Below, one piece after another: positions 24,601-38,215 of a stretch of DNA of 64,000 nt (position 1 is its first letter; each line of letters starts with the position of its first letter). The notes under the pieces are model-generated. The model did not search any database. It was not told the DNA's origin and worked only from the letters and a program-made list of their open reading frames with translations. The DNA comes from Muricea muricata (Eukaryota; Cnidaria; Anthozoa; Malacalcyonacea; Plexauridae). The position numbers were made by a program, and so were the translations under genes. The stretch spans positions 30,537,282 through 30,601,281 of the forward strand of contig OY979718.1 in the NCBI GenBank assembly GCA_963855995.1. Reading direction: 5' to 3'.

Positions 24601-25230
24601 TATTTTGATGGTTCTAAGATCGTTTCTGTTAAGTTTACTAGAGAGTTATAGGTTTCTCATGTCAACGGGTTACTTCGCTCATCTCGATAATTTGAGCGCC
24701 GAAAACATGATTCCCGACTTGCTAAGTTCTGCAATTTCCATTTATTTGGTCTCTTTTAGGTCCGTCATTGCAGTACATCATTCCGCTCAACTCGTTCACT
24801 TTAGCACTGAAAACATCATTTTAAGCTCTAAAACGTCACTCTGATCGATTTAAAACGGCGATTTTAAGTTAGTGATTTGAGCATGTTTTTACGCTCAAAT
24901 CGCTTCTAGAACGCTTAAAACCGCGATTTTGATGGTTGTAAGATCGTTTCTTTTCAGTTTAAAGGCAAGTTATAGGTTTCTCATGTCAACGTGTTATTTT
25001 GCTCATCTCGATGGTTTGAGCGCCGAAAATATGATTCCCGACATGCTTAGTTCTGCAATTTTTATTTAGAAGGTCTCTTTTAGGTGCGTGAATGCATTAC
25101 ATCATTGCGCTGAACTCGTTCACTTTAGCACTGAAATCATCATTTTAAGCTCTAAAACGTCACCCTGATCGATTTAAAACAGCAATTTTTCGTTGGTGAT
25201 TTGAGCATTTTTTTACGTTCAAATCGCTTC
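21680..25230. repeat. Super-repeat block 2 (3,551 bp, 11 monomers)
   Basis: The block runs from one empty MITE target site (TA at 21,680) to the next (25,231). Its first part repeats block 1 at offset 5,932, for example 17,399 to 22,885 and 16,538 to 22,024 after allowing for the MITE. Confidence 0.85.
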
Positions 25231-28200
25231 TACAACGCTTAAAACGCGATTTTTATGGTTCTAAGATCGTTTCTGTTCAGTGTACAAGCAAGTTATAGGT
25301 TTCTCATTTCAACATGTCATTTCGCTCATCCCGATGGTTTGAGCGCCGAAAACCTGATTCCCGACTTGCTAAGTTCTGCAATTTCCATTTAGAAGGTCTC
25401 TTTTAGGTCCGTGAATGCAGTACATCATTGCACTAAACTCGTTCACCTTAGCACTGAAAACATCATTTTAAGCTCTAAAACGTCGCCCTGATCGACATAA
25501 AACGGCGATTTTTAGTCGGTGATTTGAGCATGTTTTTACGCTCAAATCGCTTCTAGAACACTTAAAACGCAATTTTGATGGTTCTAAGATCGTTTCTGTT
25601 AAGTTTACTAGAGAGTTATAGGTTTTTCATGTCAACGGGTTACTTCGCTCATCTCGATAGTTTGAGCGCCGAAAAGATGATTCCCGACTTGCTAAGTTCT
25701 GCAATTTCCATTTATTGGTTCTCTTTTAGGTCCGTGAATGCAGTACATCATTGCACTCAACTCATTCACTTTAGCTCTGAAAACATCATCTTAAGCTTTA
25801 AAACGTCACCCTGATCGATTTAAAACGGCGATTTTAAGTTTGTGTATTGATCATGTTTTTACGTTCAAATCGCTTCAAGAACGCTTAAAACGCGATTTTG
25901 ATGGTTCTAAGATCGTTTCTTTTCAATGTACAAGCAAGTTATAGGTTTCTCATTTCAACATATCATTTCGCTCATCCCGTTGGTTTGAGCGCCAAAAACC
26001 TGATTCCCGACTTGCTAAGTTCTGCAATTTCCATTTAGAAGGTCTCTTTTAGGTCCGTGAATGCAGTACATCATTGCACTAAACTCGTTCACCTTAGCAC
26101 TGAAAACATCATTTTATGCTTTAAAACGTCACCCTGATCGATTTAAAACGGCAACTTTTAGTTGGTTATTTGAGCATGTTCTTACGTTCAAATCTCTTCT
26201 AGAATGCTTAAAACGCGATTTTAATGGTTCTAAGATCGTTTCTGTTAAGTTTACTAGAGAGTTATAGGTTTCTCATGTCAACGGGTTACTTCGCTCATCT
26301 CGATAGTTTGAGCGCCGAAAAGATGATTCCCGACTTCCTAAGTTCTGCAATTTCCATTTAGAAGGTCTCTTTTAGGTCCGTGATTGCAGTACATCATTGC
26401 GCTCAACTCGTTCACTTTAGCACTGAAAACATCATTTTATGCTTTAAAACGTCACCCTGATCGATTTAAAACGGCAAATTTTAGTTGGTTAATTGAGCAT
26501 GTTTTTACGTTCAAATCCCTTCTAGAATGCTTAAAACGCGATTTTAATGGTTCTAAGATGGTTTCTTTTCAGTGTACAAGCAAGTTATAGGTTTCTCATT
26601 TCAACATGTCATTTCGCTCATGCCGATATTTTGAGCGCCGAAAACCTGATTCCCGACTGGCTAAGTTCTGCAATTTCCATTTAGAAGGTCTCTTTTAGGT
26701 CCGTGATTGCAGTACATCATTGCGCTCAACTCGTTCACTTTAGCACTTAAAACATCATTTTAAGCTCTAAAAATTCACCCTGATCGATTTAAAACGGCGA
26801 TTTTAAGTTGGTGATTTTAGCATGTTTTTACGCTCAAATCGTTCTAGAACGAGCAAAACGCGATTTTGATGGTTCTAAGATCGTTTCTTTTAAGTTTACA
26901 AGCAAGTTCTAGGTTTTTCATGTCAAGGTGCTATTTTGCTAATCTCGATGGTTTGAGCGCCGAAAACATGATTCCCGACATGCTTAGTTCTGCAATTTCC
27001 ATTTAGAAGGTCTCTTTTAGGTCCGTGAATGCAGTACATCATTGCACTCAACTCATTCACTTTAGCACTGAAAACATCATTTTAAGCTCTAAAACGTCGC
27101 CCTGATCGACTTAATACGGCGATTTTTACTTGGTGATTTGAGCATATTTTTACGCTCAAATCGCTTCTAGAACGCTTAAAACGCGATTTTGATGGTTCTA
27201 AGATCGTTTCTTTTCTGCTTAAGGGCAAGTTAGAGGTTTCTAATTTCAACATGTCATTTTGCTCATCCCGATGGTTTGAGCGCCGAAAACCTGATTCCCG
27301 ACTTGCTAAGTTCTGCAATTTCCATTTAGAAGGTCTCTTTTTGGTCCGTGATTGCATTACATCATTGCGCTCAACTCGTTCACTTTTGCACTGAAAACAT
27401 CATTTTAAGCTCTAAAACGTCACCCTGATCGATTTAAAACGGCAACTTTTAGTTGGTGATTTTAGCATGTTTTTACGTTCAAAACGTTCTAGAACGGGTA
27501 AAACGCGATTTTGATGGTTCTAAGATCGTTTCTTTTAACTTTACAAGGAAGCTCTAGGTTTCTCATGTCAAGGTGTTATTTTTCTAATCTCGATGGTTTG
27601 AGCGCCGAAAACATGATTCCCGACATGCTTAGTTCTGCAATTTTCATTTAGAAGGTCTTTTTTAGGTCCGTGAATGCAGTACATCATTGGACTCAACTCG
27701 TTCACTTTAGCACTGAAAACATCATTTTAAGCTTTAAAACGTCACCCTGATCGATTTAAAACGGCAACTTTTAGTTGGTGATTTGAGCATGTTTTTACGT
27801 TCAAATCGCTTCTAGAACGCTTAAAACGCGATTTTGATGGTTCTAAGATCGTTTCTTTTCAGTGTACAAGCAAGTTATAGGTTTCTCATTTCAACATGTC
27901 ATTTCGCTCATCCCGTTGGTTTTAGCGCCAAAAACCTGATTCCCGACTTGCTAAGTTCTCCAATTTCCATTTAGAAGGTCTCTTTTAGGTCCGTGATTGC
28001 AGTACATCATTGCGCTCAACTCGTTCACTTTAGCACTGAAAACATCATTTTAAGCTCTAAAACGTCACCCTGATCGATTTAAAACGGCGATTTTAACTTG
28101 GTGATTTGAGAATGTTTTTACGCTCAAATCGCTTCTAGAACACTTAAAACGCAATTTTGATGGTTCTAAGATCGTTTCTTTTCAGTTTACAAGAGAGTTA

Positions 28201-29427
28201 TAGGTTTCTCATGTCAACGGGTTACTTCGCTCATCTCGATAGTTTGAGCGCCGAAAACCTGATTCCCGACTTGCTAGGTTCTGCAATTTCCATTTATTAG
28301 GTCTCTTTTAGGTCCGTGAATGCAGTACATTATTGCACTCAACTCGTTCACTTTAGCACTGAAAACATCATTTTAAGCTTTAAAACGTCACCCTGATCGA
28401 TTTAAAACGGCAACTTTTAGTTGGTGATTTGAGCATGTTTTTACGTTCAAATCGCTTCTAGAACACTTAAAACGCGATTTTGATGGTTCTAAGATCGTTT
28501 TTTTTCATTGTAAAGCAAGTTATAGGTTTCTCATTTCAACATGTCATTTCGCTCATCTCGATGGTTTGAGCGCCGAAAACCTGATTCCCGACTTGCTTGG
28601 TTCTGCAATTTCCATTTAGAAGGTTTTTTTTAAGTCCGTGATTGCAGTACATCATTGCGCTCAACTCGTTCACTTTAGCACTGAAAACATCATTTCAAGC
28701 TCTAAAACGTCACCCTGATCGATTTAAAACGGCGATTTTAAGTTGGTGATTTTAGCATGTTTTTACGCTCAAATCGCTTCTAGAACACTTAAAACGCAAT
28801 TTTGATGGTTCTAAGATCGTTTCTGTTAAGTTTACTAGAGATTTATAGGTTTCTCATGTCAACGGGTTACTTCGCTCATCTCGATAATTTGAGCGCCGAA
28901 AACATGATTCCCGACTTGCTAAGTTCTGCAATTTCCATTTATTTGGTCTCTTTTAGGTCCGTCATTGCAGTACATCATTCCGCTCAACTCGTTCACTTTA
29001 GCACTGAAAACATCATTTTAAGCTCTAAAACGTCACCCTGATCGATTTAAAACGGCGATTTTAAGTTAGTGATTTGAGCATGTTTTTACGCTCAAATCGC
29101 TTCTAGAACGCTTAAAACCGCGATTTTGATGGTTGTAAGATCGTTTCTTTTCAGTTTAAAGGCAAGTTATAGGTTTCTCATGTCAACGTGTTATTTTGCT
29201 CATCTCGATGGTTTGAGCGCCGAAAACATGATTCCCGACATGCTTAGTTCTGCCATTTTTATTTAGAAGGTCTCTTTTAGGTGCGTGAATGCATTACATC
29301 ATTGCGCTGAACTCGTTCACTTTAGCACTGAAATCATCATTTTAAGCTCTAAAACGTCACCCTGATCGATTTAAAACAGCAATTTTTCGTTGGTGATTTG
29401 AGCATTTTTTTACGTTCAAATCGCTTC
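25231..29427. repeat. Super-repeat block 3 (4,197 bp, 13 monomers)
   Basis: Compared with block 2 it carries two extra monomers near 25,815-26,460, including a TTGTGTATTGATCATG boundary and a GTTCTTACGTTCAAATCTC boundary. These are also kept in blocks 4 and 5. Markers at 22,885, 23,285 and 24,605 recur 4,197 bp later. Confidence 0.85.
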
Positions 29428-32332
29428 TACAACGCTTAAAACGCGATTTTTATGGTTCTAAGATCGTTTCTGTTAAGTTTACTAGAGAGTTATAGGTTTT
29501 TCATGTCAACGGGTTACTTCGCTCATCTCGATAGTTTGAGCGCCGAAAAGATGATTCCCGACTTGCTAAGTTCTGCAATTTCCATTTATTGGTTCTCTTT
29601 TAGGTCCGTGAATGCAGTACATCATTGCACTCAACTCATTCACTTTAGCTCTGAAAACATCATCTTAAGCTTTAAAACGTCACCCTGATCGATTTAAAAC
29701 GGCGATTTTAAGTTTGTGTATTGATCATGTTTTTACGTTCAAATCGCTTCTAGAACGCTTAAAACGCGATTTTGATGGTTCTAAGATCGTTTCTTTTCAA
29801 TGTACAAGCAAGTTATAGGTTTCTCATTTCAACATATCATTTCGCTCATCCCGTTGGTTTGAGCGCCAAAAACCTGATTCCCGACTTGCTAAGTTCTGCA
29901 ATTTCCATTTAGAAGGTCTCTTTTAGGTCCGTGAATGCAGTACATCATTGCACTAAACTCGTTCACCTTAGCACTGAAAACATCATTTTATGCTTTAAAA
30001 CGTCACCCTGATCGATTTAAAACGGCAACTTTTAGTTGGTTATTTGAGCATGTTCTTACGTTCAAATCTCTTCTAGAATGCTTAAAACGCGATTTTAATG
30101 GTTCTAAGATCGTTTCTGTTAAGTTTACTAGAGAGTTATAGGTTTCTCATGTCAACGGGTTACTTCGCTCATCTCGATAGTTTGAGCGCCGAAAAGATGA
30201 TTCCCGACTTCCTAAGTTCTGCAATTTCCATTTAGAAGGTCTCTTTTAGGTCCGTGATTGCAGTACATCATTGCGCTCAACTCGTTCACTTTAGCACTGA
30301 AAACATCATTTTATGCTTTAAAACGTCACCCTGATCGATTTAAAACGGCAAATTTTAGTTGGTTATTTGAGCATGTTTTTACGTTCAAATCCCTTCTAGA
30401 ATGCTTAAAACGCGATTTTAATGGTTCTAAGATCGTTTCTTTTCAGTGTACAAGCAAGTTATAGGTTTCTCATTTCAACATGTCATTTCGCTCATGCCGA
30501 TATTTTGAGCGCCGAAAACCTGATTCCCGACTTGCTAAGTTCTGCAATTTCCATTTAGAAGGTCTCTTTTAGGTGCGTGATTGCAGTACATCATTGCGCT
30601 CAACTCGTTCACTTTAGCACTTAAAACATCATTTTAAGCTCTAAAACGTCACCCTGATCGATTTAAAACGGCGATTTTAAGTTGGTGATTTTAGCATGTT
30701 TTTACGCTCAAATCGTTCTAGAACGAGCAAAACGCGATTTTGATGGTTCTAAGATCGTTTCTTTTAAGTTTACAAGCAAGTTCTAGGTTTTTCATGTCAA
30801 GGTGTTATTTTGCTAATCTCGATGGTTTGAGCGCCGAAAACATGATTCCCGACATGCTTAGTTCTGCAATTTCCATTTAGAAGGTCTCTTTTAGGTCCGT
30901 GAATGCAGTACATCATTGCACTCAACTCATTCACTTTAGCACTGAAAACATCATTTTAAGCTCTAAAACGTCGCCCTGATCGACTTAAAACGGCGATTTT
31001 TACTTGGTGATTTGAGCATATTTTTACGCTCAAATCGCTTCTAGAACGCTTAAAACGCGATTTTGATGGTTCTAAGATCGTTTCTTTTCTGCTTAAGGGC
31101 AAGTTAGAGGTTTCTAATTTCAACATGTCATTTCGCTCATCCCGATGGTTTGTGCGTCGAAAACCTGATTTCCGCTTTGCTAAGTTCTGCAATTTCCAAT
31201 TAGAAGGTCTCTTTTAGGTCCGTGATTGCAGTACATCATTGCGCTCAACTCGTTCACTTTAGCACTGAAAACATCATTTTAAGCTTTAAAACGTCACCCT
31301 GATCGATTTAAAACGGCAACTTTTAGTTGGTGATTTGAGCATGTTTTTACGTTCAAATCGCTTCTAGAACACTTAAAACGCGATTTTGATGGTTCTAAGA
31401 TCGTTTTTTTTCAGTGTAAAGCAAGTTATAGGTTTCTCATTTCAACATGTCATTTCGCTCATCTCGATGGTTTGAGCGCCGAAAACCTGATTCCCGACTT
31501 GCTTCGTTCTGCAATTTCCATTTAGAAGGTTTTTTTTAAGTCCGTGATTGCAGTACATCATTGCGCTCAACTCGTTCACTTTAGCACTGAAAACATCATT
31601 TTAAGCTCTAAAACGTCACCCTGATCGATTTAAAACGGCGATTTTAAGTTGGTGATTTTAGCATGTTTTTACGCTCAAATCGCTTCTAGAACACTTAAAA
31701 CGCAATTTTGATGGTTCTAAGATCGTTTCTGTTAAGTTTACTAGAGAGTTATAGGTTTCTCATGTCAACGGGTTACTTCGCTCATCTCGATAATTTGAGC
31801 GCCGAAAACATGATTCCCGACTTGCTAAGTTCTGTAATTTCCATTTATTTGGTCTCTTTTAGGTCCGTCATTGCAGTACATCATTCCGCTCAACTCGTTC
31901 ACTTTAGCACTGAAAACATCATTTTAAGCTCTAAAACGTCACCCTGATCGATTTAAAACGGCGATTTTAAGTTAGTGATTTGAGCATGTTTTTACGCTCA
32001 AATCGCTTCTAGAACGCTTAAAACGCGATTTTGATGGTTCTAAGATCGTTTCTTTTCAGTTTAAAGGCAAGTTATAGGTTTCTCATGTCAACGTGTTATT
32101 TTGCTCATCTCGATGGTTTGAGCGCCGAAAACATGATTCCCGACATGCTTAGTTATGCAATTTTTATTTAGAAGGTCTCTTTTAGGTGCGTGAATGCATT
32201 ACATCATTGCGCTGAACTCGTTCGTTTTAGCACTGAAATCATCATTTTAAGCTCTAAAACGTCACCCTGATCGATTTAAAACAGCAATTTTTCGTTGGTG
32301 ATTTGAGCATTTTTTTACGTTCAAATCGCTTC
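29428..32332. repeat. Super-repeat block 4 (2,905 bp, 9 monomers)
   Basis: This block has the same first section as block 3, including the two extra monomers. It lacks the monomers corresponding to the ACGTTCTAGAACGGG tetramer. The first monomer is a fusion: its start (CTTCTACAACGC, TTTTTATGG) joins directly to GTTAAGTTTACTAGAGAG at about 29,470. Blocks 2 and 3 have about one further 323-bp unit between those points. Confidence 0.8.
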
Positions 32333-35224
32333 TACAACGCTTAAAACGCGATTTTTATGGTTCTAAGATCGTTTCTGTTCAGTGTACAAGCAAGTTATAG
32401 GTTTCTCATTTCAACATGTCATTTCGCTCATCCCGATGGTTTGAGCGCCGAAAACCTGATTCCCGACTTGCTAAGTTCTGCAATTTCCATTTAGAAGGTC
32501 TCTTTTAGGTCCGTGAATGCAGTACATCATTGCACTAAACTCGTTCACCTTAGCACTGAAAACATAATTTTAAGCTTTAAAACGTCGCCCTGATCGACAT
32601 AAAACGGCGACTTTTAGTCGGTGATTTGAGCATGTTTTTACGCTCCAATCGCTTCTAGAACACTTAAAACGCAATTTTAATGGTTCTAAGATCGTTTCTG
32701 TTAAGTTTACTAGAGAGTTATAGGTTTTTCATGTCAACGGGTTACTTCGCTCATCTCGATAGTTTGAGCGCCGAAAAGATGATTCCCGACTTGCTAAATT
32801 CTTCAATTTCCATTTATTGGTTCTCTTTTAGGTCCGTGAATGCAGTACATCATTGCACTCAACTCATTCACTTTAGCTCTGAAAACATCATCTTAAGCTT
32901 TAAAACGTCACCCTGATCGATTTAAAACGGCGATTTTAAGTTTGTGTATTGATCATGTTTTTACGTTCAAATCGCTTCTAGAACGCTTAAAACGCGATTT
33001 TGATGGTTCTAAGATCGTTTCTTTTCAATGTACAAGCAAGTTATAGGTTTCTCATTTCAACATATCATTTCGCTCATCCCGTTGGTTTGAGCGCCAAAAA
33101 CCTGATTCCCGACTTGCTAAGTTCTGCAATTTCCATTTAGAAGGTCTCTTTTAGGTCCGTGAATGCAGTACATCATTGCACTAAACTCGTTCACCTTAGC
33201 ACTGCAAACATCATTTTATGCTTTAAAACGTCACCCTGATCGATTTAAAACGGCAACTTTTAGTTGGTTATTTGAGCATGTTCTTACGTTCAAATCTCTT
33301 CTACAATGCTTAAAACGCGATTTTAATGGTTCTAAGATCGTTTCTGTCAAGTTTACTAGAGAGTTATAGGTTTCTCATGTCAACGGGTTACTTCGCTCAT
33401 CTCGATAGTTTGAGCGCCGAAAAGATGATTCCCGACTTGCTAAGTTCTGCAATTTCCATTTAGAAGGTCTCTTTTAGGTCCGTGATTGCAGTACATCATT
33501 GCGCTCAACTCGTTCACTTTAGCACTGAAAACATCATTTTATGCTTTAAAGCGTCACCCTGATCGATTTAAAACGGCAAATTTTAGTTGGTTATTTGAGC
33601 ATGTTTTTACGTTCAAATCCCTTCTAGAATGCTTAAAACGCGATTTTAATGGTTCTAAGATCGTTTCTTTTCAGTGTACAAGCAAGTTATAGGTTTCTCA
33701 TTTCAACATGTCATTTCGCTCATCCCGATATTTTGAGCGCCGAAAACCTGATTCCCGACTTGCTAAGTTCTGCAATTTCCAATTAGAAGGTCTCTTTTAG
33801 GTCCGTGATTGCAGTACATCATTGCGCTCAACTCGTTCACTTTAGCACTGAAAACATCATTTCAAGCTCTAAAACGTCACCCTGACCGATTTAAAACGGC
33901 GATTTTAAGTTGGTGATTTGAGCATGTTTTTACGTTCAAATCGCTTCTAGAACGCTTAAAACGCGATTTTGATTGTTCTAAGATCGTTTCTTTTCAGTTC
34001 ACAAGCAAGTTTTAGGTTTCTCATTTCAACATGTCATTTCGCTCATCCCGATGGTTTGAGCGCTGAAAACCTGATTCCCGACTTGCTAAGTTCTGCAATT
34101 TCCATTTAGAAGGTCTCTTTTAGGTCCGTGAATGCAGTACATCATTGCACTCAACTCGTTCACTTTAGCACTGAAAACATCATTTTATGCTTTAAAACGT
34201 CCCCCTGATCGATTTAAAACGGCAACTTTTAGTTGGTTATTGGAGCATGTTTTTACGTTCAAATCCCTTCTAGAATGCTTAAAACGCGATTTTAATGGTT
34301 GTAAGATCGTTTCTTTTCAGTGTACAAGCAAGTTATAGGTTTCTCATTTCAACATGTCATTTCGCTCATCCCGATATTTTGAGCGCCGAAAACCTGATTC
34401 CCGACTTGCTAAGTTCTGCAATTTCCATTTAGAAGTTCTCTTTTAGGTCCGTGATTGCAGTACATCATTTCGCTCAACTCGTTCACTTTAGCACTGAAAA
34501 CATCATTTTAAGCTCTAAAACGTCGCCCTGATCGACTTAAAACGGCGATTTTTAGTTGGTGATTTGAGCATATTTTTACGCTCAAATCGCTTCTAGAACG
34601 CTTAAAACGTGATTTTGATGGTTCTAAGATCGTTTCTTTTCTGCTTAAGGGCAAGTTAGAGGTTTCTAATTTCAACATGTCATTTCGCTCATCCCGATGG
34701 TTTGTGCGTCGAAAACCTGATTTCCGCTTTGCTAAGTTCTGCAATTTCCAATTAGAAGGTCTCTTTTAGGTCCGTGATTGCATTACATCATTGCGCTCAA
34801 CTCGTTCACTTTAGCACTGAAAACATCATTTTAAGCTTTAAAACGTCACCCTGATCGATTTAAAACGGCAACTTTTAGTTTGTGATTTGAGCATGTTTTT
34901 ACGTTCAAATCGCTTCTAGAACGCTGAAAACGCGATTTTGATGGTTCTAAGATCGTTTCTTTTCAGTGTACAAGCAAGTTATAGGTTTCTCATTTCAACA
35001 TGTCATTTCGCCCATCGTGTTGGTTTGAGCGCCAAAAACCTGATTCCCGACTTGCTAAGTTCTGCAATTTCCATTTAGAAGGTCTCTTTTAGGTCCGTGA
35101 ATGCAGTACATCATTGCACTCAACTCGTTCACTTTAGCACTGAAAACATCATTTTAAGCTCTAAAACGTCGCCCTGATCGACATAAAACGGCGATTTTTA
35201 GTTGGTGATTTGAGCATGTTTTTA
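32333..35224. repeat. Super-repeat block 5 and its decay into mixed monomers
   Basis: This block begins at the fourth empty MITE site and follows block 4 to about 33,800. It then passes into monomers that resemble the left part of the array, such as GATTTCCGCTTTGC at about 34,720 and CGCCCATCGTGTTGG at about 35,008. Those are close to 2,090 and 2,370. Confidence 0.75.
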
Positions 35225-35636
35225 CGCTCAAATCGCTGCTAGAACACTTAAAACGCAATTTTGATGGTTCTAAGATCGTTTCTGTTCAGTTTACTAGAGA
35301 GTTATAGGTTTCTCATGTCAACGGGTTACTTCGCTCATCTCGACAGTTTCAGCGCCGAAAACATGATTGCCGACTTGCTAAGTTCTGCAATTTCCATTTA
35401 TTGGGTCTCTTTTAGGTCCGTCATTGTCTGGATGGTTTGAGCGCCGAAAACATGATTCCCAACATGCTTAGTTTTGCAATTTTTATTTAGAAGTACCCTT
35501 TTAGGTCCGTGAATGCAGTACATCATTGCGCTGAACTCGTTCACTTTAGCACTGAAAACATCATTTTAAGCTCTAAAATGTCGCCCTGATCGACTTAAAA
35601 CGGCGATTTTTAGTTGGTGATTTGAGCATATTCTTA
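35225..35636. repeat. Out-of-register 412-bp monomer
   Basis: The normal sequence GGTCCGTCATTG jumps at about 35,427 to TCTGGATGGTTTGAGCGCC, which belongs about 90 bp earlier in the monomer. The repeat interval becomes 412 bp instead of 323. The counterpart at about 8,300 is unbroken, so this is a local illegitimate junction. Confidence 0.85.
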
Positions 35637-35900
35637 CGCTCAAATCGCTTCTAGAACGCTTACAACGCGATTTTGATGGTTCTAAGATCGTTTTTTTTCT
35701 GCTTACAAGCAAGTTAGAGGTTTCTAATTTCAACATGTCATTTCGCTCATCCCGATGGTTTAGCGTCGAAAACCTGATTCCCGCCTTGCTAAGTTCTGCA
35801 ATTTCCAATTAGAAGGTTTCGTTTAGGTCCGTGATTGCAGTACATCATTGCGCTCAACTCGTTCACTTTAGCACTGAAAACATCATTTTAAGCTCTAAAA

Positions 35901-36570
35901 CTGACCCCTGATCGATTTAAAACGGCGATTTTAAGTTGGTGATTTTAGCAAGTTTTACGCTCAAATCATTTCTAGAACGCTTAAAACGCGATTTTGATGG
36001 TTCTAAGATCGTTTTTTATCAGTTTACAAGCCAGTTATAGCTTTCTAATTTCAACATGTCATTTCGCTCATCCCGATGGTTTTAGCGCCAAAAACCTGAT
36101 TCCCGACTTGCTAAGTTCTGCAATTTCCATTTATTAGGTCTCTTTTAGGTATGTGAATGCAGTACATTATTGCACTCAACTCGTTCACTTTAGCACTGAA
36201 AACATCATTTTAAGCTTGAAAACGTCACCCTGATCGATTTAAAACGGCAACTTTTAGTTGGTGATATGAGCATGTTTTTACGTTCAAATCGCTTCTAGAA
36301 CGCTTAAAACGCGATTTTGATGGTTCTAAGATCGTTTCTTTTCAGTGTAAAGCAAGTTATAGGTTTCTCATTTAAACATGTCATTTCGCTCATCTCGATG
36401 GTTTGAGCGCCGAAAACCTGATTCCCGACTTGCTTAGTTCCGCAATTTCAATTTAGAAGGTTTCTTTTAAGTCCGTGATTGCAGTACATCATTGCGCTCA
36501 ACTCGTTCACTTTAGCACTGAAAACATCATTTTAAGCTCTAAAACGTCACCCTGATCGATTTAAAACGGC
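35901..36570. repeat. Tetramer-spaced duplication, copy 1
   Basis: The private variants CTGACCCCTGATCG, GCAAGTTTTACGC, TTATAGCTTTCTAATTTC and GGTGATATGAGC occur here. They recur 1,290 bp downstream. Confidence 0.85.
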
Positions 36571-37190
36571 GATTTTAAGTTGGTGATTTGAGCATAATTT
36601 TACGCTCAAATCGCTTCTAGAACACTTAAAACGCAATTTTGATGGTTCTAAGATCGTTTCTTTTCAGTTTACAAGAGAGTTATAGGTTTCTCATGTCAAC
36701 GGGTTACTTTGCTCATCTCGATAGTTTGAGCGCCGAAAACCTGATTCCCGACTTCCTAAGTTCTGCAATTTCCATTTATTAGGTCTCTTTTAGGTCCGTG
36801 AATGCAGTACATTATTGCACTTAACTCGTTCCCTTTAGCACTTAAAACATCATTTTAAGCTTTAAAACGTCACCCTGATCGATTTAAAACGGCAACTTTT
36901 AGTTGGTGATTTGAGCATGTTTTTACGTTCAAATCGCTTCTAGAAAGCTTAAAACGCGATTTTGATGGTTCTAAGATCGTTTCTTTTCAGTGTACAAGCA
37001 AGTTATAGGTTTCTCATTTCAACATGTCATTTCGCTCATCCCGATGGTTTGAGCGCCGAAAACCTTATTCCCGACTTGCTAAGTTCTGCAATTTCCATTT
37101 AGAAGGTCTCTTTTTGGTCCGTGATTGCATTACATCATTGCGCTCAACTCGTTCACTTTAGCACTGAAAACATCATTTTAAGCTCTAAAA

Positions 37191-37860
37191 CTGACCCCTG
37201 ATCGATTTAAAACGGCGATTTTAAGTTGGTGATTTTAGCAAGTTTTACGCTCAAATCGTTTCTAGAACGCTTAAAACGCGATTTTGATGGTTCTAAGATC
37301 GTTTTTTATCAGTTTACAAGCCAGTTATAGCTTTCTAATTTCAACATGTCATTTCGCTCATCCCGATGGTTTTAGCGCCAAAAACCTGATTCCCGACTTG
37401 CTAAGTTCTGCAATTTCCATTTATTAGGTCTCTTTTAGGTATGTGAATGCAGTACATTATTGCACTCAACTCGTTCACTTTAGCACTGAAAACATCATTT
37501 TAAGCTTGAAAACGTCACCCTGATCGATTTAAAACGGCAACTTTTAGTTGGTGATATGAGCATGTTTTTACGTTCAAATCGCTTCTAGAACGCTTAAAAC
37601 GCGATTTTGATGGTTCTAAGATCGTTTCTTTTCAGTGTAAAGCAAGTTATAGGTTTCTCATTTAAACATGCCATTTCGCTCATCTCGATGGTTTGAGCGC
37701 CGAAAACCTGATTCCCGACTTGCTTAGTTCCGCAATTTCCATTTAGAAGGTTTCTTTTAAGTCCGTGATTGCAGTACATCATTGCGCTCAACTCGTTCAC
37801 TTTAGCACTGAAAACATCATTTTAAGCTCTAAAACGTCACCCTGATCGATTTAAAACGGC
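37191..37860. repeat. Tetramer-spaced duplication, copy 2
   Basis: This is a near-identical copy of 35,901-36,570 at offset 1,290. A 68-codon open frame on the minus strand here (37,594-37,800) is just satellite. Confidence 0.85.
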
Positions 37861-38215
37861 GATTTTAACTTGGTTATTTGAGAATGTTTTTACGCTCAAA
37901 TCGCTTCTAGAACACTTAAAACGCAATTTTGATGGTTCTAAGATCGTTTCTTTTCAGTTTACAAGAGAGTTATAGGTTTCTCATGTCAACGGGTTACTTC
38001 GCTCATCTCGCTAGTTTGAGCGCCGAAAACTTGATTCCCGACTTGCTAGGTTCTGCAATTTCCATTTATTAGGTCTCTTTTAGGTCCGTGAATGCAGTAC
38101 ATTATTGCACTCAACTCGTTCACTTTAGCACTGAAAACATCATTTTAAGCTTTAAAACGTCACCCTGATCGATTTAAAACGGCAACTTTTAGTTGGTGAT
38201 TTGAGCATGTTTTTA

